This document shows, piece by piece, positions 6,448 to 13,845 of a stretch of DNA of 13,897 bases. The position numbers were made by a program, and so were the translations under genes. The notes beneath the pieces were generated by a model. It saw only the letters and a list, made by a program, of their open reading frames with translations, was not told where the DNA came from and ran no database searches. Source of the stretch: Lentisphaerota bacterium (GTDB taxonomy: Bacteria; Verrucomicrobiota; Lentisphaeria; Oligosphaerales; Oligosphaeraceae); NCBI GenBank assembly GCA_012800565.1, contig JAAZIZ010000396.1, positions 1 through 13,897 on the forward strand, in the 5' to 3' direction. How positions within the stretch are numbered: position 1 is the first letter of the stretch; each line of letters opens with the position of its first letter.

Positions 6448-7032
6448 ATGTCGGAACAGGAAGGACGTTTGCGGGTACTCTTCAAGGTGTTTTTTTCCAT
6501 CAGTGCAGTCACCCTCGGTGGGGGCATTGCCATGCTCCCGCTGTTGTCACGGGAGTTTGTGGAAAAGCGCGACTGGATGAGTCAGGAGGACATGCTGGAT
6601 ACGGTGGCGATTATGCAGGCCATGCCCGGAATCATCGCCATGAACATGGGGGTGCTGATCGGCCATCGCTGCGCCGGTTGGCGCGGTGCGCTGGTAGCCC
6701 TGATCGCCAGCCTGTTGCCGCCATTCCTGGCCATCGTACTGCTGGCTGCGCTGATTATGGCCATCCAGGGCACTGCGGCAGTACAGCAGGCATTCCTGGG
6801 AGTGCGGGCGGCGGTCTGCGGCTTGATCTTGATTGCCGTGCTGAAATTGAGCCGGCCGGTGTTGCGCGACTGGTTCGCGATTGTGGTCGCGACGGGCTGC
6901 TTCGTGGCTCTGGTGTTCTTCAACCTCAACGCCGTCTGGCTGGTTATCGGCGGAGCCTTGGCCGGACTGCTGCAGAGCGCAGTGAGTCTGTGGCGTATGC
7001 GGTGCCGGAATGCTGAAAGGGGGCGGGCATGA
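6448..7032 (+). CDS. chrA: Chromate transporter family protein, first half-size subunit (194 aa)
   Basis: This is an integral membrane protein of the CHR family in its short, single-domain form. In such pairs two half-size proteins encoded by adjacent genes act together. Sequence signs are the N-terminal VTLGGG (21-26, equivalent to the family FTFGGG), LPLLSREFVEKRDWM, and the central QAMPG element (P60-G61), followed by several hydrophobic helices. The second proline of the family PGP motif is missing here (MPGIIAMN). AGAGG upstream of the ATG supports the start. The stop overlaps the next gene by 4 bp (ATGA), which indicates translational coupling. Characterised relatives export chromate, but in an anaerobe the natural substrate could be sulfate or another anion; the substrate is not determined by sequence. 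Confidence 0.88.
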   Translation: MSEQEGRLRVLFKVFFSISAVTLGGGIAMLPLLSREFVEKRDWMSQEDMLDTVAIMQAMPGIIAMNMGVLIGHRCAGWRGALVALIASLLPPFLAIVLLAALIMAIQGTAAVQQAFLGVRAAVCGLILIAVLKLSRPVLRDWFAIVVATGCFVALVFFNLNAVWLVIGGALAGLLQSAVSLWRMRCRNAERGRA

Positions 7033-7601
7033 GTCTCCTGCAGCTGTATCTGATCTTTCTGAAAATCGGCTTCTTTACTTTTGGCGGCGGTTATGCGATG
7101 ATACCGCTGTTCTATGACGAGCTGGTACTGCGGCATAACCTGCTGGACAGTGCGGAATTCGCTAATCTGATTGCTCTGGCCCAGATCACTCCGGGACCGG
7201 TCGGACTCAATGCCGCGACCTATATCGGCTACCAGCAGGGCGGATTCTGGGGGGCAGTGTGCGGGACGCTGGGCGTGACCACACCCTCCCTGACCCTGGG
7301 GATGATTATCGCCTGCTGCGTGGCGCTCTTCCGCAACAGTGCTCTGGTCAAAGCGGCCTTGAGCGGCATTCGCCCCGCGACTCTGGGGATGATTGCCGCC
7401 GCGGTGGTCTTCTTTGCCAACACCTCGTTGTTTACCGCCCCGATAAACCACCTCTGGACCAGCGGAGCGCAATTCGGCCTCTGCTGGCAGGCAGTGCTGA
7501 TTTTCGCCTTGACGCTGCTGTTGGAGCTGCGTTGGCGCCTGAATATGGTCTGGTTGCTGCTGGGCTCAGCTCTGCTGTCCTGGTTGCTGTTTCAGTTTTA
7601 G
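7029..7601 (+). CDS. chrA: Chromate transporter family protein, second half-size subunit (190 aa)
   Basis: This is the partner half of the CHR-type transporter, starting inside the stop codon region of the first subunit. It carries the canonical motifs: FTFGGG (16-21), AMIPLFYDELV, and AQITPGP (P55-G56-P57), followed by GLNAATYIGYQQGG. About five or six hydrophobic segments follow, ending in a very hydrophobic C-terminus. The start ATG 7029 is preceded by AAAGGGGGCGGGC, which works as a ribosome-binding site within the first gene. The motifs are more canonical than in the first subunit, so the two halves have diverged as usual for such pairs. Substrate as uncertain as for the first half. Confidence 0.9.
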   Translation: MSLLQLYLIFLKIGFFTFGGGYAMIPLFYDELVLRHNLLDSAEFANLIALAQITPGPVGLNAATYIGYQQGGFWGAVCGTLGVTTPSLTLGMIIACCVALFRNSALVKAALSGIRPATLGMIAAAVVFFANTSLFTAPINHLWTSGAQFGLCWQAVLIFALTLLLELRWRLNMVWLLLGSALLSWLLFQF

Positions 7602-7640
7602 TAGTCTTTTCTTCTCAATTCAATTTGCAAGGGGGATCGG

Positions 7641-9119
7641 ATGAAGATAGTATCCGCAGCAGTCACGGCTTTTGCAGATGGGCGGCGTTTCTTTTTGGAA
7701 GAATTATGGCGCCAGGATTTAGATGGTCTTAAAGGTTTGCGCCGGCTGTTGTTCTCGCTCTGTCGCATCGGCATGATTGTGGGGCGCGATTTTCAGCTCA
7801 ACAAATGCAGTCTGCAGGCCAGTGGTCTGACTTATATCACCTTGGTTTCAATGGTGCCGGTGCTGGCGATTATGTTCTCATTCAGCAAAGGTCTGGGCAT
7901 GCAGAGCAAGCTGATGTCCGCAGTCGGCCTGGAAGCAGTGCATAGCGTGACGATAATTGATGGCGAAGAGATCAAGGAAACGAAATTCCAGGTTGCCGCC
8001 GCCGTGCCCTCGCCTGTGTCCGATTCGGGGGCCGATGTTCCTGCGGCAGGCTTGGCCAGTTCTTTGCCTCCGCCGATGCAGCAGGCTCTGGTCAGCATTT
8101 TCACTTATGTTGAGAAGACCAGCTTTGCCACTCTGGGTCTGGTCGGTTCGCTGATGCTGTTGCTGACCGTTATTCTCTCGATGTCGAAACTGGAGGACAA
8201 TCTGAATACCATCTGGGGGGTCACGAAGGGCCGGCCGGTGTCGCGCAAGATCAGCGAATACCTGGTGGTGCTGATTCTGCTGCCGGTGGTATTTCTGGTG
8301 GCCACCAGCCTGAATGCGGTCATCTCTTCAAACAGCCTGCTGTCCTATCTGGCCGAGAATGCTCCTGCGCTGGCCTGGATCATCCGCAAGAGCTTCGCTT
8401 TCCTGGCAGCGCTCTTCACCATCGCAGGATTCACTTTCTTCTATATCTTTATGCCCAATACCAGCGTCAAAATTTTTCCGGCTGTGATGGCCGGTTTGGT
8501 GACCGGAATTCTCTGGTCGATATTGCAGTGGGCTTATTTGACTCTGCAGGTCGGATTGACTAATTACAACGCCATTTACGGCACCTTTGCAGTGGTGCCC
8601 TTTTTTCTGGCCTGGTTGTATGCCAGCTGGAGCGTTATTTTGGTCGGGGCGGAAATCAGCTTTGCGATCCAGAACCATCGCACCATGCAATGGGAGCGGA
8701 TTTCCGAGCAGACCTCCAGCGGTGCCTGCATGCTTCTGGCGATGTTGGTGGTCTATCAGGTCTGCCGGGCTTTCCGCTGCGGCGAGACGCCCTGGGAGCC
8801 CCTGAAATACGCCCGTGAGAACGGCATCTCGACGCGCATTATGCACCGGGTGGTGGAGACCTTGCAGCAGGCCACGATCATTGTGGCCATCGCCCAGGAG
8901 GAAAAGAGTGACCAGGCCTTCCTGCCCGCTCGCGACCCGCAGGTACTGACTATGGCCATGGTCGAGGAAGCTTTCCGCAATGTGCACAGCCGCGATGCGG
9001 AGAACTTTATGCACTGCCTGCCCAAAGAGCTGGCCGAGGATTTCACCCGGCGCTACCAGAAATTCCAGGATGATTTGTCCAGCCGGAATTTCCATCAGCT
9101 CACGGCTACAGAGTGCTGA
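7641..9119 (+). CDS. YihY/BrkB family inner-membrane protein (492 aa)
   Basis: The protein belongs to the YihY/UPF0761 family, once misannotated as ribonuclease BN; its molecular function is unsettled. Six membrane segments can be seen, near residues 58-85, 160-182, 203-225, 240-270, 276-302 and 311-340. Family signs are SGLTYITLVSMVPVL (from 61), SKLEDNLNTIWGV, and NYNAIYGTFAVVPFFLAWLYASW (from 308). The loop after the first helix carries an acidic then Pro/Ala/Ser-rich insertion (about 108-150). A soluble C-terminal part of about 145 residues, helical with a possible winged-helix character, follows the last helix. AAGGGGGATCGG before ATG 7641 supports the start. It sits 39 bp after the chrA pair and 49 bp before the metal-importer genes, all co-directional, but no functional link is evident. 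Confidence 0.85.
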   Translation: MKIVSAAVTAFADGRRFFLEELWRQDLDGLKGLRRLLFSLCRIGMIVGRDFQLNKCSLQASGLTYITLVSMVPVLAIMFSFSKGLGMQSKLMSAVGLEAVHSVTIIDGEEIKETKFQVAAAVPSPVSDSGADVPAAGLASSLPPPMQQALVSIFTYVEKTSFATLGLVGSLMLLLTVILSMSKLEDNLNTIWGVTKGRPVSRKISEYLVVLILLPVVFLVATSLNAVISSNSLLSYLAENAPALAWIIRKSFAFLAALFTIAGFTFFYIFMPNTSVKIFPAVMAGLVTGILWSILQWAYLTLQVGLTNYNAIYGTFAVVPFFLAWLYASWSVILVGAEISFAIQNHRTMQWERISEQTSSGACMLLAMLVVYQVCRAFRCGETPWEPLKYARENGISTRIMHRVVETLQQATIIVAIAQEEKSDQAFLPARDPQVLTMAMVEEAFRNVHSRDAENFMHCLPKELAEDFTRRYQKFQDDLSSRNFHQLTATEC

Positions 9120-9168
9120 TGGTGCTGCAACTCAGCAATACCACAGACATACTGCAAGGAGTGACAAA

Positions 9169-10035
9169 TTGCGCATTCGAGTGATTTTCGCAACCGCTAT
9201 TCTTCTGGCTGGCTTGGGATTGTGGGCGGAAAATGCGCTCACGGTCTTTGTCAGCGTTCCGCCGCAGGTTGAAGCGGCCCGGCGGATTGGTGGTCCGGCG
9301 GTACAGGTGGAAGTGCTGGTGCCGCCGGGCTTGAGTCCGGAGAGCTACCAGCTGAACATCCGCACCTATACCGCACTGCGCGCAGCCAAGGCGCTGTTCC
9401 TGATCGGCATGCCGCTGGAGCAGCCGTTGCGGGAACGCATTGCCGCCCGCCAGCCCGGGCTGCTGCTGGTCGATACCAGGGAGGGCATGACTTTTCGGGA
9501 TATGGACGGACAGAAGTGCGGCGGCGCAGACCACCCGCACGCTGCCGGCGCAGACCCCCATGTCTGGCTGGATGTCGAAAACATGATCGTGCATGCCCGC
9601 CATCTGCAGCGGACTTTCACGGCACTGCAGCCGGAGCAGGCCGAAAAATATCGGCAGCGGGCCGAGAGCTATATTCAGGAATTGCAAGCCTTGCAGCAGG
9701 AATTGCAGACCTCATTGGCTCCTTATGCCGGGCGGCAGGTGCTGGTGGTCCATCCGGCCTTCGGCTATTTTCTGTCCCGGTACGGTCTGCTTCAGCTGGC
9801 CGTGGAGCAGGATGGGAAAGAACCTGGAGTGCGCCAGCTGCAGGAACTCCTGCAGACCGCCCGGAGCATCAATGCGAAAGCGATTTTTACCCAGCCGCAG
9901 GTCAGTGCTCAGACTGCCGGCAGCCTGGCCCGGCATCTGGGACTTGAGGTGGCAGAGCTGGACCCGTTGCCTCAGGAGTACTGCGCCGGAATGCGGGCAA
10001 TCGCCAGCCAGCTGCAGCGTTATCTGTCGCCATAA
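9169..10035 (+). CDS. znuA: Zinc/manganese-type ABC importer, substrate-binding protein (288 aa, TTG start)
   Basis: This is a cluster 9 (TroA/ZnuA-like) solute-binding protein that would capture a divalent metal in the periplasm. An N-terminal signal peptide runs to about residue 20 (IRVIFATAILLAGLGLWA). Metal ligands visible are H131 (in DPHVWLD), H195 (in VVHPAFGYF) and D265 (in ELDPLP), matching the second, third and fourth ligands of the family. Where the first His is usually found (SPH-Y) this protein has Glu58 (SPESY). The His-containing loop before H131 is short (ADHPHAAGA). The start is TTG 9169 with AAGGAG 7 nt upstream. The open frame runs further back to 8980, but that extension overlaps the preceding gene and would hide the signal peptide. 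It is followed by its ATPase (22 bp) and permease genes. Zn versus Mn is not certain; zinc is favoured. Confidence 0.88.
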   Translation: MRIRVIFATAILLAGLGLWAENALTVFVSVPPQVEAARRIGGPAVQVEVLVPPGLSPESYQLNIRTYTALRAAKALFLIGMPLEQPLRERIAARQPGLLLVDTREGMTFRDMDGQKCGGADHPHAAGADPHVWLDVENMIVHARHLQRTFTALQPEQAEKYRQRAESYIQELQALQQELQTSLAPYAGRQVLVVHPAFGYFLSRYGLLQLAVEQDGKEPGVRQLQELLQTARSINAKAIFTQPQVSAQTAGSLARHLGLEVAELDPLPQEYCAGMRAIASQLQRYLSP

Positions 10036-10057
10036 CTTACTCGGAGAATGTCCTCTG

Positions 10058-10873
10058 ATGAAAACTCTGCCGGAATCAATTGCACCGCCTGTAATTCTGC
10101 TGGACAGTGTGTGTTTCCGTTATGAACAGTTCGAGGCTCTGCACAATATCTCTTTGCGTATCGACGCGGGGGCGTTTGTGATTGTGGTGGGGCCTAATGG
10201 CGGGGGAAAAACCACCCTGTTGAAACTGATTCTGGGCTTGCTGCAGCCACGCTTCGGAGTAATCAGAGTCCTGGGGCAACCGCCTGCTCAAGTGCGCCGC
10301 TGCATCGGCTATGTGCCCCAGGCCTTGAGCTTCGACGCCGCCTTCCCCGCCAGCGTCAGCGATGTGGTGCTGATGGGACGGGTGGAACGGCATCGGTTCG
10401 GACCCTATCGCGCCTGTGATCGGCAGGCAGTGAAAGACGCACTGAACATGGTAGGTCTGGATGGCTATGGGCCGCGCTCTTTCGCGGCCTTGTCAGGCGG
10501 CGAACGGCAGCGGGTGCTGATTGCGCAGGCGCTGGTCACCGAGCCGCAGTTGCTGCTGCTGGATGAACCGAATGCCAATCTCGATCCCGCCGGGGCGGGG
10601 CTGATCTACGAACTGCTGCAGGAACTGAATCGGCGTCTGACCATTGTGATGGTTTCGCACAACCTGAATATGGTGGAGTCTTTCGCCAGTCATCTGCTGT
10701 GCGTGAACCATACCGCAGAAATGCGCTGCCTTGCCGAGGTCGCCAGCGGCGAGGAGGAAGGTTTCTGGCGGCATGTGCAGCATCAGGGCAGCTGTCCGGT
10801 AAACCAGCGCCCGGATGCGGAACTGTGCGCCTGTCACCAGCATACGCCTGCAGCGGAGGACCACCATGCTTGA
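10058..10873 (+). CDS. znuC: Zinc/manganese-type ABC importer, ATP-binding protein with Cys/His-rich tail (271 aa)
   Basis: This is the ATPase that powers the importer. All nucleotide-binding motifs are present: Walker A GPNGGGKT (45-52), Q-loop GYVPQ, signature LSGGE (145-149), Walker B LLLLDEP (D169-E170) and the H-loop H201. The start ATG 10058 has GGAG about 11 nt upstream; a longer open frame upstream overlaps znuA in another frame and is not real. The C-terminal tail, residues 236-271, contains four His and one Cys-x-Cys-His-x-His cluster (H239, H242, C246, C257, C259, H260, H262, H269, H270) and could bind metal. The last codons also contain the ribosome-binding site and the start of the permease gene (8-bp overlap). 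Zinc is favoured by the tail and by the binding protein, but manganese is not excluded. Confidence 0.9.
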   Translation: MKTLPESIAPPVILLDSVCFRYEQFEALHNISLRIDAGAFVIVVGPNGGGKTTLLKLILGLLQPRFGVIRVLGQPPAQVRRCIGYVPQALSFDAAFPASVSDVVLMGRVERHRFGPYRACDRQAVKDALNMVGLDGYGPRSFAALSGGERQRVLIAQALVTEPQLLLLDEPNANLDPAGAGLIYELLQELNRRLTIVMVSHNLNMVESFASHLLCVNHTAEMRCLAEVASGEEEGFWRHVQHQGSCPVNQRPDAELCACHQHTPAAEDHHA

Positions 10874-11738
10874 ACAATTCTGGCAGGATTTGAGCGGGCC
10901 GGACAGTCTGCTGCGGTTGACCGTGCTGGCGGTGGTTCTGGCTTCCGTGGCCTGCGGCGTGATGGGCAGCTACGTGGTCGCCCGGCGCTGCAGTTATATG
11001 GTCGGGGCAGTCTCGCATTCGCTGCTGGGCGGCATCGGCCTGGCTCTTCTCTGCCAGCGCCGGCTGGGGATGGACTGGTTTACTCCTCTGTGGGGAGCGC
11101 TGTTGGCCGCGCTGCTGGCGGCTGTGCTGATCAGCGTATTTTCATTGCGCGGGCAGCGGCGGGAAGACACCATGCTCAGCGCAATATGGGCTCTGGGGAT
11201 GGCCCTGGGCTTGAGCTGCATCTTCGCCATGCCCGGTTATCCGGTGAACCTGAACAGCTACCTGTTCGGAAACATCCTGCTGGTTACGCCACAGGACCTC
11301 AAGATTATGGCCGTGCTGGATGTTATCATCCTGGTGCTGGTCTGGCTGTTTCATACCCGCTTCCTCTGTCTCTGCTTCCATGAAGAGGGGCTGCGCCTGC
11401 GGGGAGTGAATGCCGACCTCTTCCTGCTGCTGCTCAATCTGCTGCTGGCCTTGACGGTGGTGATGCTGGCGCAGATTGCAGGAGTCATCCTCTGTCTGGC
11501 GCTGATGATTCTGCCCTCCGCCACCGCCGCCATCTTCTGCCATCGCCTGCCGGCAATTATGCTGCTGGGGGGCATTTTCTGTTTGCTGAGCTCGCTGGCC
11601 GGGCTGATGCTCAGTTATGCTTTTAATCTGCCCACCGGTGCGACTATCGTGGAAATCAGCGGCGGGATATATCTGCTTACGGTACTGGGAGCAGTCTGCC
11701 GGCGGAAATTCTTCCGCTCCGGTGCCGAAAATTCGTAA
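10866..11738 (+). CDS. znuB: Zinc/manganese-type ABC importer, permease (290 aa)
   Basis: This is the membrane component of the importer, an ABC-3 family permease. About eight hydrophobic helices can be counted. The family element after the first helix is clear: GSYVVARRCSYMVGAVSHSLLGGIGLAL, within residues about 37-66, including the conserved Ser-His pair. A central stretch with MVLSA-like TMLSAIWALGMALG and the C-terminal NLPTGATIVEISGG also fit. ATG 10866 is chosen because GGAGGA lies 5 nt upstream; the open frame extends back to 10815 inside znuC but lacks a ribosome-binding site there. The 8-bp overlap with znuC suggests translational coupling. Metal selectivity cannot be read from the permease. 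Confidence 0.9.
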   Translation: MLEQFWQDLSGPDSLLRLTVLAVVLASVACGVMGSYVVARRCSYMVGAVSHSLLGGIGLALLCQRRLGMDWFTPLWGALLAALLAAVLISVFSLRGQRREDTMLSAIWALGMALGLSCIFAMPGYPVNLNSYLFGNILLVTPQDLKIMAVLDVIILVLVWLFHTRFLCLCFHEEGLRLRGVNADLFLLLLNLLLALTVVMLAQIAGVILCLALMILPSATAAIFCHRLPAIMLLGGIFCLLSSLAGLMLSYAFNLPTGATIVEISGGIYLLTVLGAVCRRKFFRSGAENS

Positions 11739-11760
11739 TCTCTAATCAGGAGTGCCCAAA

Positions 11761-12906
11761 ATGACCCAGAGCCGAGCGGGTAAGCTGTTATATGCTGCGG
11801 GAGAACATTGTGCGGATTTGCGCTATTTGTCCGGTCTGTCGACTCCGGATGCCTATCTGTGGTTTGCGGATCAGCACGGCCGGCAGGGGGTAATAGTTTC
11901 AGCCCTGGAGTATGGCCGGGCCCTGAAAGAATGCCATCCCGGGATAGAGGTGATTGCCCTGTCGGACCTCAAAAGCCGTTTTGCTCTGAGCCGCAAGCCG
12001 AAAACCACCCCTGAATGGCAGGTTCTGGCCCTGTCCCGCGGTCTTGGTATCCGGGAATGGCAGGTGCCGGCGTATTTCCCTTTCGGGCTGGCGCAGGCAC
12101 TGCAGCGGCGCGGTCTGAAATTGCGCCTCCTGGCACCGTTCTGTCCCGGGCGGGCGGTGAAGACTGCGGCGGAGATCGAGCTGGTGCGGGCCGGGGTGCG
12201 TCTGGCTGAGGCCGGTTTGGCCCGGGCGGAGCAGATTCTGCAGCAGAGCAGTATTGCTCCGGACGGATATGTGCACTGGCAGGGCGAGCCGCTGCTGGCA
12301 GAGACGCTGCGCGGAGAGATTGAGGCGGAGATTTCCCGGCGCGGCGGTATAGCCCAGGGCACCATTACGGCTCCTGGTGTGCAGGGTGCTGATCCGCATC
12401 AGAGCGGGCAGGGGCCGATTCCCGCCCATCAGCCGCTGGTGATCGATATCTTCCCACGGTGTCAGCGCAGCGGTTATCATGGTGACCTTACCAGAACGCT
12501 GGTCAAGGGACAGGCCAGTGAAGTCGTCTGGCGGGCCTTTGCAGCCGTGGCTGAGGCTCAGAAAAAAGCCCTGGCGGCGCTGGAGCATTGCCGCTGTCCG
12601 CGGACGGTGCATCAGCTGGTAGTGGATTATTTTGCCGCGCAGGGATATGTCACTGAATATGGGCAAGGGCGCATCCCGCGCGGTTTCTTCCACAGCACCG
12701 GTCACGGCCTGGGCCTGGAAGTGCATGAAGCCCCCGGCCTGAACAGCCGGGAGACGCAACCTCTCCTGCCGGGCCATGTGGTAACGGTAGAACCGGGGTT
12801 ATACTATCCGGAATGGGGAGGAGTCCGGCTGGAGGATGTCGTGGCGCTCAGAAGTGACGGCTGCGACAATCTGACCAGTGCGCCGATTTACTTGGAAGTG
12901 CAGTAG
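11761..12906 (+). CDS. M24 family metallopeptidase, Xaa-Pro aminopeptidase/dipeptidase-like (381 aa)
   Basis: This is a 'pita-bread' fold peptidase expected to remove N-terminal residues before proline in the cytoplasm. A creatinase-like N-terminal domain (about 1-130, with DLRYLSGLSTPDAYLWF) precedes the catalytic domain. All five metal ligands are visible: D229 (VIDIFP), D242 (HGDLTRT), H315 (HSTGHGLGLEVHE, with H311 nearby), E344 (TVEPGLYY) and E358 (VRLEDVV). The two aspartates are 13 residues apart instead of the usual 11, because of an IFPRCQRSGYHG insertion seen in some family branches. A GTG at 11752 is possible, but it overlaps the Shine-Dalgarno AGGAG (11748-11752); ATG 11761 with 8-nt spacing is preferred. 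The gene lies 22 bp after the permease and is the last of the plus-strand train. Exact substrate preference is not determined. Confidence 0.88.
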   Translation: MTQSRAGKLLYAAGEHCADLRYLSGLSTPDAYLWFADQHGRQGVIVSALEYGRALKECHPGIEVIALSDLKSRFALSRKPKTTPEWQVLALSRGLGIREWQVPAYFPFGLAQALQRRGLKLRLLAPFCPGRAVKTAAEIELVRAGVRLAEAGLARAEQILQQSSIAPDGYVHWQGEPLLAETLRGEIEAEISRRGGIAQGTITAPGVQGADPHQSGQGPIPAHQPLVIDIFPRCQRSGYHGDLTRTLVKGQASEVVWRAFAAVAEAQKKALAALEHCRCPRTVHQLVVDYFAAQGYVTEYGQGRIPRGFFHSTGHGLGLEVHEAPGLNSRETQPLLPGHVVTVEPGLYYPEWGGVRLEDVVALRSDGCDNLTSAPIYLEVQ

Positions 12907-12940
12907 AATTCCAGAGCGTACCAGAAGTCCAGGGTCGCGG

Positions 12941-12956
12941 GCTGGCATAAGCCAGC
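12941..12956. terminator. Hairpin between convergent genes (weak bidirectional terminator candidate)
   Basis: GCTGGC and GCCAGC form a perfect 6-bp stem with an ATAA loop, placed between the stop codons of the M24 peptidase and ftsQ. Neither strand has a U-tract after it, so it is not a classic intrinsic terminator. Its position suggests a role in transcript ends or stability. Confidence 0.35.
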
Positions 12957-12959
12957 ATC

Positions 12960-13799
12960 TCAGGGCCGGACGGGGATATTCCGTTCCAGGGTGACATCGA
13001 CATAGCTGATGCTCTGACGGGTCTCGCTGCGTTTGCGCACTACATCCCGCAGGCGGTCCAGGGCGGGGTCCAGGTTATCCAGCGGCAGCACCAGGGTCGC
13101 GCCTTGTTTGAAGACACCTTTGCCCTGGAGTTGGACGTGGAGCTGGTTGCCGGGCTGGTTGATGCGGATCAGCCTGGGGACGTATAGATTTCCCTCCGGG
13201 CGGGTAGCCAGGAGGTTGAGGAATTGCAGCACTCCCCGCAGCCAGCGGTTGTCGGTCTGGTCGCCGATGCGCAGGGCGTGGTCATTGGGGATGGTGATGA
13301 CTAAAGGCAGGTTGCCTGATATACCGCGGACCTTGCCAGGCAGGATGAAAGCATCCTGGTCAATCGTGAATTCACAGCCCTGATGGCGGGACTGCAGCAC
13401 GGCTACCGGAATCCTTTCCCGGATGCTGATTTGCAAAGTATCCGGGAAGATGCGCCGGACGGCGCTGGCGGCAATCAGGGGTTCTTGCTGCAGCCGCTCC
13501 CGGATGGCTCCCACGGGCAGGGTGGTCAGCGTCCCGGAATTCTCCTCCACTCCCATCTCACTCAGGATGGTCTTGAGGCGCAATTCACTGTAATTGCTGG
13601 TCGGCTGGGTCTCGATTTTTTTCAGTCGGAAGAACTGGTTGTGGAAATATAATTTCTGGCGCAGGAACCAGATGCTTAACAGCACCAGGACAATAGCCAA
13701 AACCAGGGGTGTGAAGCGCAGAAGCAGCTTCAGAAAAAGTCCCGGCGGGTTCTTCGGCGCCATCGTTTCAGTCAGTAATTTTTCCTTCGCTTTTGCCAT
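12960..13799 (-). CDS. ftsQ: Cell division protein FtsQ (279 aa)
   Basis: FtsQ is a bitopic inner-membrane protein linking early and late divisome proteins. A short, lysine-rich cytoplasmic N-terminus is followed by one membrane helix (about 27-47, FTPLVLAIVLVLLSIWFL). A POTRA domain (about 57-128) follows, with signs such as LSEMGVEENSGTLTTLP, LQQEPLIAASAVRRIFPDTLQISIRER and IPVAVL. The rest forms the beta-rich C-terminal domain, ending RNIPVRP. Length is typical. No clear Shine-Dalgarno sequence precedes ATG 13799, so translation may depend on coupling to the upstream gene, which ends 44 bp before. An in-frame ATG at residue 13 is a weaker alternative. The gene converges on the M24 peptidase gene, so no ftsA follows, unlike many division clusters. 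Family assignment is by fold pattern and is good but not absolute. Confidence 0.85.
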   Translation of the reverse strand: MAKAKEKLLTETMAPKNPPGLFLKLLLRFTPLVLAIVLVLLSIWFLRQKLYFHNQFFRLKKIETQPTSNYSELRLKTILSEMGVEENSGTLTTLPVGAIRERLQQEPLIAASAVRRIFPDTLQISIRERIPVAVLQSRHQGCEFTIDQDAFILPGKVRGISGNLPLVITIPNDHALRIGDQTDNRWLRGVLQFLNLLATRPEGNLYVPRLIRINQPGNQLHVQLQGKGVFKQGATLVLPLDNLDPALDRLRDVVRKRSETRQSISYVDVTLERNIPVRP

Positions 13800-13826
13800 G
13801 GTTTTTTACCGGGAAATGCTCTGCGG

Positions 13827-13845
13827 GAACCGCTGTCTGCGGTTC
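13827..13845 (-). other. Small hairpin at the end of the gene upstream of ftsQ
   Basis: GAACCGC and GCGGTTC form a perfect 7-bp stem around a 5-nt loop. It overlaps the stop codon (13844-13846) of the upstream gene and lies 28 nt before the ftsQ start. No U-tract follows, so it is more likely an intercistronic structure than a terminator. Confidence 0.35.

Noticed and set aside
7641..9119. Ribonuclease BN annotation for the YihY-family gene
   Set aside because: The family name is a historical misassignment; the sequence is a multi-pass membrane protein without nuclease motifs.
8980..9168. Upstream extension of the binding-protein frame
   Set aside because: It overlaps the YihY-family gene in another frame and would bury the signal peptide; TTG 9169 has the ribosome-binding site.
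9119..9168. Possible Zur operator ahead of the metal-importer genes
   Set aside because: The 49-bp gap shows no convincing palindrome of the Zur or MntR type, only the ribosome-binding site and an unremarkable sequence.
9593..10057. Upstream extension of the importer ATPase frame
   Set aside because: It overlaps the conserved binding-protein gene in another frame and has shadow-like composition rich in Arg, Cys, Ser and Pro; ATG 10058 begins the ABC domain correctly.
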